From Hyalangium ruber (GTDB taxonomy: Bacteria; Myxococcota; Myxococcia; Myxococcales; Myxococcaceae): 64,000 bases of DNA. The translations under genes were made by a program, and so were the position numbers. Of the stretch, positions 8,014 to 15,897 are shown piece after piece. How positions within the stretch are numbered: position 1 is the stretch's first letter; every line of letters begins with the position of its first letter. The stretch is taken from positions 248,001-312,000 of the forward strand of contig NZ_JAXIVS010000012.1 in NCBI RefSeq assembly GCF_034259325.1, written 5' to 3'. Below the pieces are notes generated by a model. The model searched no databases, had not been told where the DNA came from, and worked only from the letters and a program-made list of their open reading frames with translations.

Positions 8014-8766
8014 TCACCCTCGGAGCTGGCTCGGCGTCTGCCCCACGAGGGAGCGGAACTCCCGGGTCAGGTGCGCGTGGTCGGCATACCCGCTCGCCAG
8101 GGCCACCTCGGCCAGCGAGCGCACGGGCTCCGAGCGCAGCGCCTCGAGCGCGCGTTGCAGTCGGAAGATGCGCTTGAACATCCTCGGCGAGAGTCCCAAC
8201 CGCTCCTGGAAGGCTCGCTCGAGGGTGCGCGGGCTGAGGTGCAGCACGCCCGCCAGCTCGGCCACGGTCGGCATCTCCCCGCGCGCCACCATGTGCCGCC
8301 ATGCCCGATCGAAGGTGTCGAGCAGCGGCCACCGCATGCTCCCCAGCGCCTCCCCGAGGAGCTCCTGGCGCCGCGCCCCCGAGCCCGCCTGGCTCAGCCG
8401 CTCTCCCAGCTCATCGACGGACAGGCGCCCCACGCGCCGCACTTCCACGGAGGCATCCACCAGCTCCGCGGCGCTGGCGTCCACCAGTGCCGGCACCGCT
8501 CCGGGGTGGAAATGCACGACGCAGTAGCCACACTCCGCGCGAGTGCGGAAGTGCGTCAGCCGCGTCACCGGCCCATGGAGCCAGGCACGACAGCTCGAGT
8601 CCGACAGCTCCAGGAGCAGATCCACATTGGCGTCCGGCGCCACGGCATGCTCCCGCGCCTCCGCCGTGCCCCGTGGCTGCCAGAGGAGGAAGTCGATCCG
8701 GTCGGACAGGGCCGAGGGAGGAGCCATCCACTCCACCGCGGCCCCGGGTGTCGTCGTCGCTGGCAT
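8014..8766 (-). CDS. AraC-family transcriptional regulator
   Basis: 250 residues. The C-terminal ~100 form the double helix-turn-helix of the AraC family: 'TVAELAGVLHLSPRTLERAFQERLGLSPRMFKRI' for the first motif and 'LAEVALASGYADHAHLTREFRSLVG' for the second. The N-terminal ~130 residues look like the AraC-associated sensor fold ('YCVVHFHPGAVPALV'). It lies 10 bp downstream of the haem/copper lipoprotein gene and 58 bp upstream of the acyltransferase. All three run on the minus strand, so it may regulate either. No ligand can be read from sequence. Confidence 0.88.
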   Translation of the reverse strand: MPATTTPGAAVEWMAPPSALSDRIDFLLWQPRGTAEAREHAVAPDANVDLLLELSDSSCRAWLHGPVTRLTHFRTRAECGYCVVHFHPGAVPALVDASAAELVDASVEVRRVGRLSVDELGERLSQAGSGARRQELLGEALGSMRWPLLDTFDRAWRHMVARGEMPTVAELAGVLHLSPRTLERAFQERLGLSPRMFKRIFRLQRALEALRSEPVRSLAEVALASGYADHAHLTREFRSLVGQTPSQLRG

Positions 8767-8776
8767 GGGGCGGGAC

Positions 8777-10087
8777 CTATTGCGTCATGTAGAACACCCC
8801 GAGGCACATCTCGTCTTCCGTGCCCTCGCCCCAGTTCACGTCCTTGGCTCCGAGCTGGCTGTTGTCCCAGTGGCACTCCAGGGCCATGCGATCTCCCGGA
8901 TTGACCACCTTGGGCTGGGTGAACGCGTAGTTGCCCTGCCAGTGGAAGTCCCAGCGGGGGATGTCGAGCATGCACTCGGCGGCGCCCGCCTTCCGCTCGA
9001 TCTCCAGCCGCCCCCAGCTCCCCAGGGTGTGCATGTGCATCGCGGCGCCATGCACGGTGAAGGGCTCGCTGTTTCGGAAGACGCCGCCCGTCACGTTCGA
9101 CAGCACGGGCGACATGTCGAACGAGAAGCGGTGCCGCACGTCGCTCTGCCCCGCGGGGATGGGCATGCCGCCCCCTCGCGGATCCAGCCAGAGCGGGTTG
9201 GCCCACGGCTGCATGATGGCGACCTTCTGCACCGAGGACTCCAGGCTCATGGCGATGGTGGTCCGGTCCACGGCCGACACCGCGCTGCTCAGGTTGTAGT
9301 GGATCTGCAGGACGACCTTGGAGCCCGGCTCCACGCGGATGCCCGTGCCCGCCGGGTAGTTCGTCCCGTTGTTGCCCGGCACCCAGGAGCCCAGCCAGGT
9401 GGCGTTGCGTGCGTTCCCTCCGGGGCCTCCGAAGCAGGTGTAGCCGGGCCCCGGCTCCGCGTCGTCCAGCGCCTGGAAGGTGGCGACTTGAGAGGGCTTG
9501 GCCAGGAAGGCGATGACGTGGTGGACGATCGCATCCCGCCCCGGGTTGCCCTTGAACCCGCTGACGTAGCGCACCTCTTGCTCGGGCCAGTCGAGGATGA
9601 AGCAGCGGTACTCGTCCGGGCTCTGCGTCGGCGTGTACTCCACGGGCATCGCCAGCTCCAGGTCCACGCGCGCCAGCCCGCTCTGCCCCGGCCCCGTGAG
9701 GGCAGGAGGCGCATCCGCGGGGTCACCCTCCGCGCCGCCCTCCTCCACCCAGCGTGAGATCAGCGCGATCTGCTCGTCCGACAGGGAGCGATCATGGAGA
9801 TAGTCCGTGCAGCCCTCCGCCGCCATCCACGGCGGCATGCTGCGCGACTTCACCGCCGCCTCGACGGCGCGGCGCATCGGGAAGACCTCCGCGTAGCTCT
9901 GCAGCGAGAACGGCGCGATGCCGTCCTGGACATGGCAGCCGCCGCACTTCTCCTGAACCAGGGGAGCGATGTCGCGGTGGTAGGTGGCGGGCTGCACGGG
10001 CTCGGGAGCAGGCTCCGTGGGCTCACTGCACCCACTCGAGGCGGCCACGAGCAGGCACGCGCCCACCCCCAGGAGAAGTCGTCGCAT
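8777..10087 (-). CDS. c-type haem lipoprotein with copper type II monooxygenase-like C-terminal domain
   Basis: 436 residues. The ATG at 10087 has GAGG 6 nt upstream. A lipoprotein signal ends at 'AASSGC' with the acylated Cys20. A haem-binding CGGCH follows at residues 48-52, with a downstream Met in 'RSMPPWM' as a possible axial ligand. The C-terminal half resembles the copper type II ascorbate-dependent monooxygenase fold: 'IVHHVIAFL' and 'GAAMHMHTLG' supply likely copper-ligand histidines. Fusions of this type occur in myxobacteria and planctomycetes and are annotated as cytochrome c/monooxygenase-like. The protein would sit in the outer or inner membrane facing the periplasm. The substrate is unknown. 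Confidence 0.8.
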   Translation of the reverse strand: MRRLLLGVGACLLVAASSGCSEPTEPAPEPVQPATYHRDIAPLVQEKCGGCHVQDGIAPFSLQSYAEVFPMRRAVEAAVKSRSMPPWMAAEGCTDYLHDRSLSDEQIALISRWVEEGGAEGDPADAPPALTGPGQSGLARVDLELAMPVEYTPTQSPDEYRCFILDWPEQEVRYVSGFKGNPGRDAIVHHVIAFLAKPSQVATFQALDDAEPGPGYTCFGGPGGNARNATWLGSWVPGNNGTNYPAGTGIRVEPGSKVVLQIHYNLSSAVSAVDRTTIAMSLESSVQKVAIMQPWANPLWLDPRGGGMPIPAGQSDVRHRFSFDMSPVLSNVTGGVFRNSEPFTVHGAAMHMHTLGSWGRLEIERKAGAAECMLDIPRWDFHWQGNYAFTQPKVVNPGDRMALECHWDNSQLGAKDVNWGEGTEDEMCLGVFYMTQ

Positions 10088-10193
10088 GTCGCACCTCGGT
10101 GAAGAGGAGACCCAGAAAAAGCGCGGTGAGCTTGGCACACTTCCGCCTCCGACTCCCCCCTCTGACAGGTAGGCTGTTGGCTCGCCTGGAGGA

Positions 10194-11048
10194 ATGATGG
10201 CCGTCCTGTCCGCCGCCGAAGCCGGTCCCCACCTGCATCAGGAGTACAAGGACGGGCGGCTCGTCCCCTTCCTGGGAGCGGGCTTCTCCAAGCCGCTGCG
10301 GCTGCCGGACTGGAGCGAGCTGGTCGGCTGGATGGCCGAGCGCCTCGACTTCGAGACGGACCTGTTCCACCTGCACGGGCGCTACGAGCAGCTCGCCGAG
10401 TACTTCCAGATCTCCGACCACAACAACTTCCAGCACCTGGTCTACGAGATGACGCGGCGCTTCGACTCGGAGGAAGCCGTCCGCGCGCGACGGGCCTCCA
10501 GCACGCACCAGGCCCTGGCGGGCCTCGACTGGCGCACCGTCTACACCACCAACTACGACTCGCACGTGGAGGGGGCCCTGCGCGACGCGAAGAAGAAGGT
10601 CGCCGTGCTGGCCTCCTTCGAGGACTTCCAGGGCCGGCGCGAGCCCGGCACCTGCGAGGTGATCAAGTTCCACGGCACCCTCACCCACCCGGAGACGATC
10701 GTCCTCACCGAGAGCTCCTACTTCCGGCGGATGGCGCTGGAGGCGCCCGTGGATCAGCGCCTGCGCGCCGACCTGCTCAGCAACAGCTTCCTGTTCCTGG
10801 GCTACAGCTTCAGCGACACCAACATCCGCTACATCTGGTACCGGATGCACCAGCTGCGCCTCCAGGGCCAGCCCCTCGGCCGGCGCCCGCACGCGCGGCG
10901 CTGCTACTTCGCCGCCTTCGGCGCGGGCCCCATCCAGCCCGAGTTGCTGGAGCAGTGGAACATCGACATGATCCTGCTCGATCCCGAGGACAAGAACGCC
11001 AGCGTCACCGACCTGCTCCAGCGCATCCAGTCCCCCGGGAGCCCCTGA
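10194..11048 (+). CDS. SIR2-like NADase (KomC-like defence effector)
   Basis: A 284-residue stand-alone SIR2_2-type protein with all NAD-binding and catalytic signatures: GAGFS (28-32), TTNYD (118-122, with Asn120), the catalytic His in 'KFHGTL' (His160) and GYSFSD (203-208). Proteins of this class act in phage defence by destroying NAD+. GGAGGA abuts the ATG at 10194; a second ATG follows at 10197. The stop TGA shares its A with the ATG of the HAM1-like gene (TGATG), so the two are almost certainly co-translated and probably work together. There is no transmembrane or extra sensor domain, so activation must come from a partner. Upstream is a divergent lipoprotein gene. The pairing resembles KomC-KomB of the Kongming system. 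Confidence 0.9.
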   Translation: MMAVLSAAEAGPHLHQEYKDGRLVPFLGAGFSKPLRLPDWSELVGWMAERLDFETDLFHLHGRYEQLAEYFQISDHNNFQHLVYEMTRRFDSEEAVRARRASSTHQALAGLDWRTVYTTNYDSHVEGALRDAKKKVAVLASFEDFQGRREPGTCEVIKFHGTLTHPETIVLTESSYFRRMALEAPVDQRLRADLLSNSFLFLGYSFSDTNIRYIWYRMHQLRLQGQPLGRRPHARRCYFAAFGAGPIQPELLEQWNIDMILLDPEDKNASVTDLLQRIQSPGSP

Positions 11049-11596
11049 TGGCGACCACCTGGTATTACAACTCGACGAACGAGGAGAAGATCCGCGAGGT
11101 CCAGCACCTCTTCTCCGGCAGCCAGCGGCTGCGCATCCTGCGCCATCCGATCATCGAGATCCTTGACACCGATCTGGAGCGGGTGGTGCTGGCCAAGGCC
11201 GCCGATGCCTACCGTTCCACCCGCATGCCCGTCATCGTCGAGCACGGCGCGCTGTGCATCGACTTCCTCAACGGCATCCCCGGCGCGCTCGTCAAGCCGA
11301 CGTGGATGGCGCTGGGCAACCGGCTCTGCACGCTCGTCCCCACCGGGCAGCCGCGCACGAGCCGCGCGCGCAGCGCCCTCTGCTACTGCGACGGTCGCCG
11401 GCGCGTCATCATCCTCAAGGAGGTCGAGGGAGAGCTGGCGCCCGAGCCTCGCGGCACCGGGGGGTTCCACTGGGATCCCGTCTTCATCCCAAAGGGAGAC
11501 ACGCGGACGCTGGCTGAGCTGCCCCTCGACGAGAAGCTGCGCGTCTCCGCCTCGGGGCAGGCCTTCGCGGAGCTGCGCCAGAAGCTGGGGCTGTAG
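11048..11596 (+). CDS. HAM1/RdgB-like nucleotide-binding protein (KomB-like, probably non-catalytic)
   Basis: A 182-residue relative of the non-canonical purine NTP pyrophosphatases (RdgB, HAM1, ITPase). Family landmarks are visible: STNEEK (9-14) for the N-terminal phosphate-binding loop, 'IDFLNGIPG' (71-79) and GGFHWDPVFIP (138-148). Key sites differ. The family's catalytic A-D-D-S-G-L reads V-E-H-G-A-L (64-69), so the general-base Asp is His66. The base-recognising S-H-R-G-Q-A reads S-A-S-G-Q-A (167-172). I infer that it binds but does not hydrolyse a nucleotide, i.e. acts as a sensor for the SIR2 partner whose stop it overlaps by 1 nt. The family call is confident; loss of catalysis is inferred from remembered RdgB residues. 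Confidence 0.85.
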   Translation: MATTWYYNSTNEEKIREVQHLFSGSQRLRILRHPIIEILDTDLERVVLAKAADAYRSTRMPVIVEHGALCIDFLNGIPGALVKPTWMALGNRLCTLVPTGQPRTSRARSALCYCDGRRRVIILKEVEGELAPEPRGTGGFHWDPVFIPKGDTRTLAELPLDEKLRVSASGQAFAELRQKLGL

Positions 11597-11611
11597 CCCT
11601 CGCGGGAGTCC

Positions 11612-12748
11612 TCAACGCCGGCCCACGGGCAGGAGCACGTGCCGGACCACGTACTCCCGCAGCCGCTGGCGGTCCTCATCGGCGAGCGTGAGGGTGTACT
11701 GGGGGTGGACTCGCGCGGCCAGCTCGAAGAGGACCAGCTCGGTGATCATCCCATCGCGGATGACGGCCGTGAGCCGATCCAGCGAGGCGTCCGTGGGCCC
11801 CTCCTCACTCTGATTCTTCTGCCCCTCATGCACCACCGCCGTCGAGGCCAGGCACTCGGTCTCCTCCACCGAGGAGAAGTGCCGCTCGGTGGTACCCGTC
11901 ATCTCCTGGCGGTGCGTCGGCTCCCCGAGCCAGAGCGCCTTGCAATTGGCGAAGGCGAGCCAGGCGGCGCCGTAGTCCGGATCGAACTCGACGATCACCT
12001 CCTCGCCCTCCTTGCGCGCGAAGCCCCGGGGCGCGAGCACGTCGTCCAGCACCACCAGCCCCAGCTCCGGGTGCTGCTGGAAGAACTGCCGCAGCACGGG
12101 GTTGCGAGGGAACAGGACGAGCGACCAGATCCACGCCTCCACGGCCTCGTCCATCCGGCCCAGCCGCGCGAGTGCGCTGCCCTGGAAGTAGTAGAGCCGG
12201 TAGTCGTGAGGGTTGGTCTCCGCCGCCTTCTGGTAGTGGACGAGCGCCCCCGCGGCATCCCCACCGAAGAGCGTGGCGTCTCCCAGGTAGGCCCGGGCCA
12301 GGTAGCAATCCGGGCACTCGGTGAGCGCCTGCTCGTAGAGCCGGGCCGCCTCGGCGTAGCGACGCGCCCGGTAGTGCTCCTCGGCCTGGAGGACGAACGC
12401 CTCCGCCTTCGGATTGCCGGGCCACTCCTGGAGCACCCGCTGCCCGTCGTCCACCGCCACGCGTGGCGCCGCGAGCGGCTCGACCCGCAGGGGCCACAGC
12501 TCCTCGGCCCAGCCTCCGGGCGGTGAGTCCTTCGGGTCCAGGCGGTACTGGACCTTCGAGTCCTCCATCCACTTCATCACCTGCGCGGGCGTGAGGTACG
12601 GGCGGCGCCCGGAGTCCTCCTGTCGCGCGGACACGACGGGGCGCTCGGGACCCGGCGCGGGTTCCGAGGTGGACGTAGGCGCCGGCTTGGGCGCCGAGGC
12701 GCAACCCACTCCGAGCAGACAGGCGGCAACGAGAAGATAGCGAACCAA
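11612..12748 (-). CDS. TPR lipoprotein
   Basis: About 378 residues. The N-terminus is a lipoprotein signal, 'LLVAACLLGVGCAS'. I prefer the TTG at 12748 because AGAGGG lies just upstream; the ATG at 12784 would add twelve residues. A Pro-rich linker leads to tetratricopeptide repeats at ~125-230 ('ALTECPDCYLARAYLGDATLFGGD', 'AAETNPHDYRLYYFQGSALARLGRMDEAV'). The C-terminal ~130 residues have no recognisable domain. It converges with the HAM1-like gene across 15 bp. It is likely an outer-membrane assembly or scaffolding protein; nothing ties it to the defence pair. Confidence 0.75.
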   Translation of the reverse strand: MVRYLLVAACLLGVGCASAPKPAPTSTSEPAPGPERPVVSARQEDSGRRPYLTPAQVMKWMEDSKVQYRLDPKDSPPGGWAEELWPLRVEPLAAPRVAVDDGQRVLQEWPGNPKAEAFVLQAEEHYRARRYAEAARLYEQALTECPDCYLARAYLGDATLFGGDAAGALVHYQKAAETNPHDYRLYYFQGSALARLGRMDEAVEAWIWSLVLFPRNPVLRQFFQQHPELGLVVLDDVLAPRGFARKEGEEVIVEFDPDYGAAWLAFANCKALWLGEPTHRQEMTGTTERHFSSVEETECLASTAVVHEGQKNQSEEGPTDASLDRLTAVIRDGMITELVLFELAARVHPQYTLTLADEDRQRLREYVVRHVLLPVGRR

Positions 12749-12881
12749 GATGAGAGCCCTCTGCGTGGAAGGAACTCCCAGCATAAGGGCAGACGGAGCC
12801 CCTGGGGCCCCCGCGACGGTGCGCGGAGGCCCTGTGGGCACCTCTTTTGCTCCCCCTCCCTTTCAGGAGAGGGTGGGCCGG

Positions 12882-13571
12882 TCAGAGGTCTGCCGGCGGA
12901 CGCACGCCCAGGTGACAGGCGCGCAGCGCTAACTGGGTCCGGTTCTCAGCGCCCAGCTTGCGGTAGAGCTGCGTCACGTGGGACTTCACCGTGCGCTCTG
13001 CGATCTGCAGGTGCGCGGCGATCTTCAGGTTGTCCGCGCCGCCAGCCACGTAGGCCAGCACCTCCCGCTCGCGCTGCGTGAGCGAGTTCAGGACGCTGGA
13101 GGGCTGTACCGCCACGGGCGGGTGCTCCAGATCGTTGCGCAGCAATTGCACCGGGAACAGGCGCTCTCCACGCACCAGCCCTTGGACCGCGGACACCACC
13201 GCGCCGGTGTTCAGCCCCGCTCGGAAGAGGTAGCCCGAGGCACCCTCCTCGAAGCACTGCGAGATGATCTCCGGGGCGCTGACCGCCGACAGCATCAGCA
13301 TTCGGACCTCCAGCCGGCGCTTGCGTGCCTCGCGCAGCAGGTTGAGTCCTTCGTTCACCGAGCACCCGACCGTGGCATCGCTCTCGGCCTCGACATCCAG
13401 AATGGCCACCTGGGGAGGATCTGTCCCCAAGCTGTCGAGAAGCGTGCGCACATCGCGCGACACGGATGAGACTTGAAGCCCCTCACCTCGGAGTCCGTCC
13501 ACGAGTCCCTGGTACGCGGACCAAGGCCCTTCGAGAATAGACACACGTACAGCCACTTGATTCATTGCCAT
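12882..13571 (-). CDS. LuxR/NarL-family regulator with altered receiver domain
   Basis: 229 residues: a receiver-like domain (about 5-130) and a C-terminal LuxR-type helix-turn-helix ('LTQREREVLAYVAGGADNLKIAAHLQIAERTVKSHVTQLYRKL'). The receiver keeps a possible phosphoacceptor Asp ('VAILDVE') and a Ser in 'MLSAVS'. The acidic pair near the N-terminus is 'LEGPW' rather than two Asp/Glu, and the conserved Lys reads Arg in 'GYLFRAG'. Control may therefore not be by ordinary phosphorylation. A GGGG run precedes the ATG at 13571; an ATG at 13565 is an alternative. A 300-bp non-coding region lies upstream. Confidence 0.83.
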   Translation of the reverse strand: MAMNQVAVRVSILEGPWSAYQGLVDGLRGEGLQVSSVSRDVRTLLDSLGTDPPQVAILDVEAESDATVGCSVNEGLNLLREARKRRLEVRMLMLSAVSAPEIISQCFEEGASGYLFRAGLNTGAVVSAVQGLVRGERLFPVQLLRNDLEHPPVAVQPSSVLNSLTQREREVLAYVAGGADNLKIAAHLQIAERTVKSHVTQLYRKLGAENRTQLALRACHLGVRPPADL

Positions 13572-13855
13572 GGAAAGCCCCCCGCTCTGTCATGGCTAGT
13601 GACGGATTATTTTTTTCGACTCACTGGCTCGGCATCGCCAGCTTGAGAGTAAATTACCACTCTTGCTGGGCAACTTGCGACTCATGCCGAGCCGGACTGT
13701 CAAGTGGCCACTCCTCGGCCCTGAGTCCAGGGGTACACGACGTCAAGGCATGGACCTTGTTCGCTGAAGGACAGGCCGATCTTCCCTCGGGGCGATGTCT
13801 GAGTCGGAGGGTCACTCCCTAGCTTGCCGCTCCACTGTGCCTCAAGGAGGCATTG
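13572..13855. other. Non-coding region upstream of the LuxR and glycosyltransferase genes
   Basis: About 280 bp with no supportable gene, between divergent transcription units. It contains the most AT-rich patch nearby ('ggattattttttt' at about 13604-13616). Base composition falls well below the surroundings, as expected for a promoter or regulator-binding region. I could not fix convincing -35/-10 boxes or a sigma-54 site. Confidence 0.5.
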
Positions 13856-13894
13856 ATGTTCACCGAGGCGTCTCGTCATGCGCTGGCCATCTGA
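13856..13894 (+). CDS. Possible 12-codon leader ORF overlapping the glycosyltransferase start
   Basis: A near-perfect ribosome site, AAGGAGG, lies 5 nt before ATG-TTC-ACC, which encodes a 12-residue peptide (MFTEASRHALAI) ending in TGA at 13894. The peptide overlaps the first codons of the glycosyltransferase (ATG 13878) in another frame. It could couple translation or attenuate the downstream gene. Alternatively the strong site might mark a true start followed by a frameshift. Coding evidence is only the ribosome site. Confidence 0.3.
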   Translation: MFTEASRHALAI

Positions 13895-15083
13895 GAACAG
13901 CCCGCGCCCGACCGGGTTCCACCTCCTGACACAGTCTCGGGAGCTGGCCCTCCCCTTGCCGGCGCGGCCGCTGCGCATCACCCACTTCGCGCAAGGGCTG
14001 TGGGCCAGCGGGGTGGGCGATCAAATGGTGGCGCTGCTGCGAGGGCTGCCCCGGCACCACCGACAGCTCCTGGCCGTGCTCGAGAACGAGGGGCCCCTGC
14101 GCGAGACCGTGGAGCGGCTGGGCGTCATGCCCCTGGAGTTCCGGCAGCACCGGGCTCAGCGGGTCAAGGGCGAGCCCGCGGCCGATACCTTCGAGGCGTG
14201 GCTGCGCGCGACGCGGGTGGATGTGTTGCATGTCCATGACACGCCCTCGGCGCTCGTCGCCATGCCGGCGGCGCTCCGGGTGGGCTGCGTGGTGGTGATG
14301 GACCGGATGAGCCCGGTGCCCGGCCCCGACCAGGACCGGACCCGGCGCGCGGCACTCCGGTGGCTCACCCGGCACGCCCGCCACGTCGTGGCGGACACCG
14401 AAGCCACGCGCCACCAGCTCGTCGCCGAAGAGGGAATGCCTGACCATCGGATCAGTGTCATCCCCGCCGGGTTCGACCTCGAACGCTTCGAGCTGGCCGC
14501 TCGGGCCGGGCTCCAGCGGCCCCTGCCCCCCGTCCTCGCGGCCCCCGTGCTCGTTCATGTGGGGGGCATGGTGGATCCGTCGAGCCGCGAGGAGGATCTG
14601 CTCCACGCCCTCGTCCAGGTCCGCCAGCGCTTCCCAGCGGTGCAGGCCTTCTTCGTGGGCGAGGGGCCTCGCCGCCCCATGCTGGAGCAGCAGGCCCGGG
14701 AGCTGGGGCTGTCCTCCGGGGTTCACTTCCTTGGCTACCGGGTGGACGTGCCCGCCGTGCTCGCTCGGGCTCGGGTGGCGGTCCGCTGTGGGACGACGAC
14801 GGGCCGCTCGCTGGCCCTGCTCGAGGCCATGGCGACGGGACTGCCCGTGGTGGCCACGGCGGTTGGTGGCTTCCCCGAACTGCTGGCCCAGGGAGAGCGC
14901 GGGTGGCTCGTGCCTCCGAAGTCCCCGGAGGCGCTGGCGGAGGCGCTGGTGCAGGCGCTGGAGGACCCCAAGCAAGCGGCCCTTCGTGGGGCGCGGGCGC
15001 GCTCCTTCGTGGCCCGGGAGCTCAACGTCACCCGGATGATTTCCGACCACGAGACGCTGTACCAGCGGCTGCTGCCTCACTGA
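13878..15083 (+). CDS. GT4-family glycosyltransferase
   Basis: 401 residues with the two Rossmann halves of a GT-B enzyme. The N-terminal acceptor half has 'RPLRITHFAQGLWASGVGDQM' and 'VDVLHVHDTPSAL'. The C-terminal nucleotide-sugar half has 'LVHVGGMVDPSSREEDLLHAL', the EX7E-type 'ALLEAMATGLPVVATAVGGFPELL' and 'GWLVPPKSPEALAEAL'. This is typical of GT4 enzymes that transfer sugars in polysaccharide or glycolipid synthesis. No membrane segment is present. GAGG lies about 9 nt before the ATG, and a stronger AAGGAGG serves an overlapping short ORF. The sugar and acceptor cannot be read from sequence; no other glycan genes are adjacent. Confidence 0.88.
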   Translation: MRWPSENSPRPTGFHLLTQSRELALPLPARPLRITHFAQGLWASGVGDQMVALLRGLPRHHRQLLAVLENEGPLRETVERLGVMPLEFRQHRAQRVKGEPAADTFEAWLRATRVDVLHVHDTPSALVAMPAALRVGCVVVMDRMSPVPGPDQDRTRRAALRWLTRHARHVVADTEATRHQLVAEEGMPDHRISVIPAGFDLERFELAARAGLQRPLPPVLAAPVLVHVGGMVDPSSREEDLLHALVQVRQRFPAVQAFFVGEGPRRPMLEQQARELGLSSGVHFLGYRVDVPAVLARARVAVRCGTTTGRSLALLEAMATGLPVVATAVGGFPELLAQGERGWLVPPKSPEALAEALVQALEDPKQAALRGARARSFVARELNVTRMISDHETLYQRLLPH

Positions 15084-15128
15084 ACCTCGGTTCCCGACGG
15101 GCGGGGACGGCGTATGCTGGGGGGCGGA

Positions 15129-15896
15129 ATGGTCTCCGCCTCATCTCCCAGCCTCGACGTCGCCACGCCCGAGCGCGTGTCGCTCTCCCTGCCCGTGGCC
15201 GGCATCGGCTACCGGTGCCTCGCCTGGCTCATCGACGCGACGCTCCTGTTCTTCTTCTGGGTGAGCGCCTACTTCGTCCTGTCGCTGCTCGTCTCGGACA
15301 TGGTCGGTCTGTTCCGAGGGCTGTCCGGGCTGATGCGCACGCTGCTGGTGGTGGGCGTCTTCGCCACCCAGTGGATGTACTGGACGCTCGCCGAGGTGTT
15401 CTTCAACGGGCAGACGCTGGGCAAGCGACTGGTGGGCATCCGCGTGGTGCGCGCGGACGGCTCGCCGGTGGGTGTGTACGAGAGCGCGGTGCGCAACCTG
15501 CTGCGCGCGGTGGACTTCCTGCCCCTGCTCTACGCCACCGGCTGCATCAGCATGCTCTTCACCCAGCAGCACCGCCGGCTGGGTGACCTCGTCGCCGGCA
15601 CACTGCTGGTGCGCGAGGAGCGCTTCGACCTGGACAAGTACACCGCGTCCGCGCAGGCCTCGGCCGTTCCCGTGGCGGGTACCCATGGACAGGGGCGCCT
15701 GAGCTCCGAGGACGTGGAGCTGATCCTCGCCTTCCTGGAGCGCGCCCCCTGGCTGCTGCCCGAGGCGCGGCTGCGACTGGGCACGCGCATGGTGGAGCGC
15801 TTCGGTGGTCTGGCGGAGGGAGAGCGCGCCGCGGTGCTCGCCTCCCCCGAGTCCATCGAGGGCTTCCTGCGGGCCCGCGCGCAGGCGGTACACTGA
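15129..15896 (+). CDS. RDD-family membrane protein
   Basis: 255 residues. The RDD domain spans about residues 15-160, with transmembrane segments at 'WLIDATLLFFFWVSAYFVLSLLV', 'TLLVVGVFATQWMYWTLAEVFF' and near 'FLPLLYATGCISMLF'. The family's Arg and Asp residues are seen in 'GYRCLAWLIDA' and 'RRLGDLVAGTLLV'. The ~100-residue C-terminal tail is soluble. An ATG at 15114 would add five residues; I prefer 15129. The next gene (SpoIIM-like) starts 2 bp after the stop, so the two form an operon. RDD-SpoIIM pairs are common in bacteria, often near MoxR/DUF58 genes, which are absent here. Confidence 0.85.
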   Translation: MVSASSPSLDVATPERVSLSLPVAGIGYRCLAWLIDATLLFFFWVSAYFVLSLLVSDMVGLFRGLSGLMRTLLVVGVFATQWMYWTLAEVFFNGQTLGKRLVGIRVVRADGSPVGVYESAVRNLLRAVDFLPLLYATGCISMLFTQQHRRLGDLVAGTLLVREERFDLDKYTASAQASAVPVAGTHGQGRLSSEDVELILAFLERAPWLLPEARLRLGTRMVERFGGLAEGERAAVLASPESIEGFLRARAQAVH

Positions 15897-15897
15897 G

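Noticed and set aside
8777-12748. A missing KomA (adenosine deaminase) next to the SIR2-HAM1 pair
   Set aside because: The flanking genes are a haem/copper lipoprotein and a TPR lipoprotein; neither has deaminase motifs, and no deaminase is seen elsewhere in the window.
13565-13822. 85-codon plus-strand frame upstream of the glycosyltransferase
   Set aside because: No ribosome site, atypical composition, no recognisable protein; it lies in the AT-rich control region.
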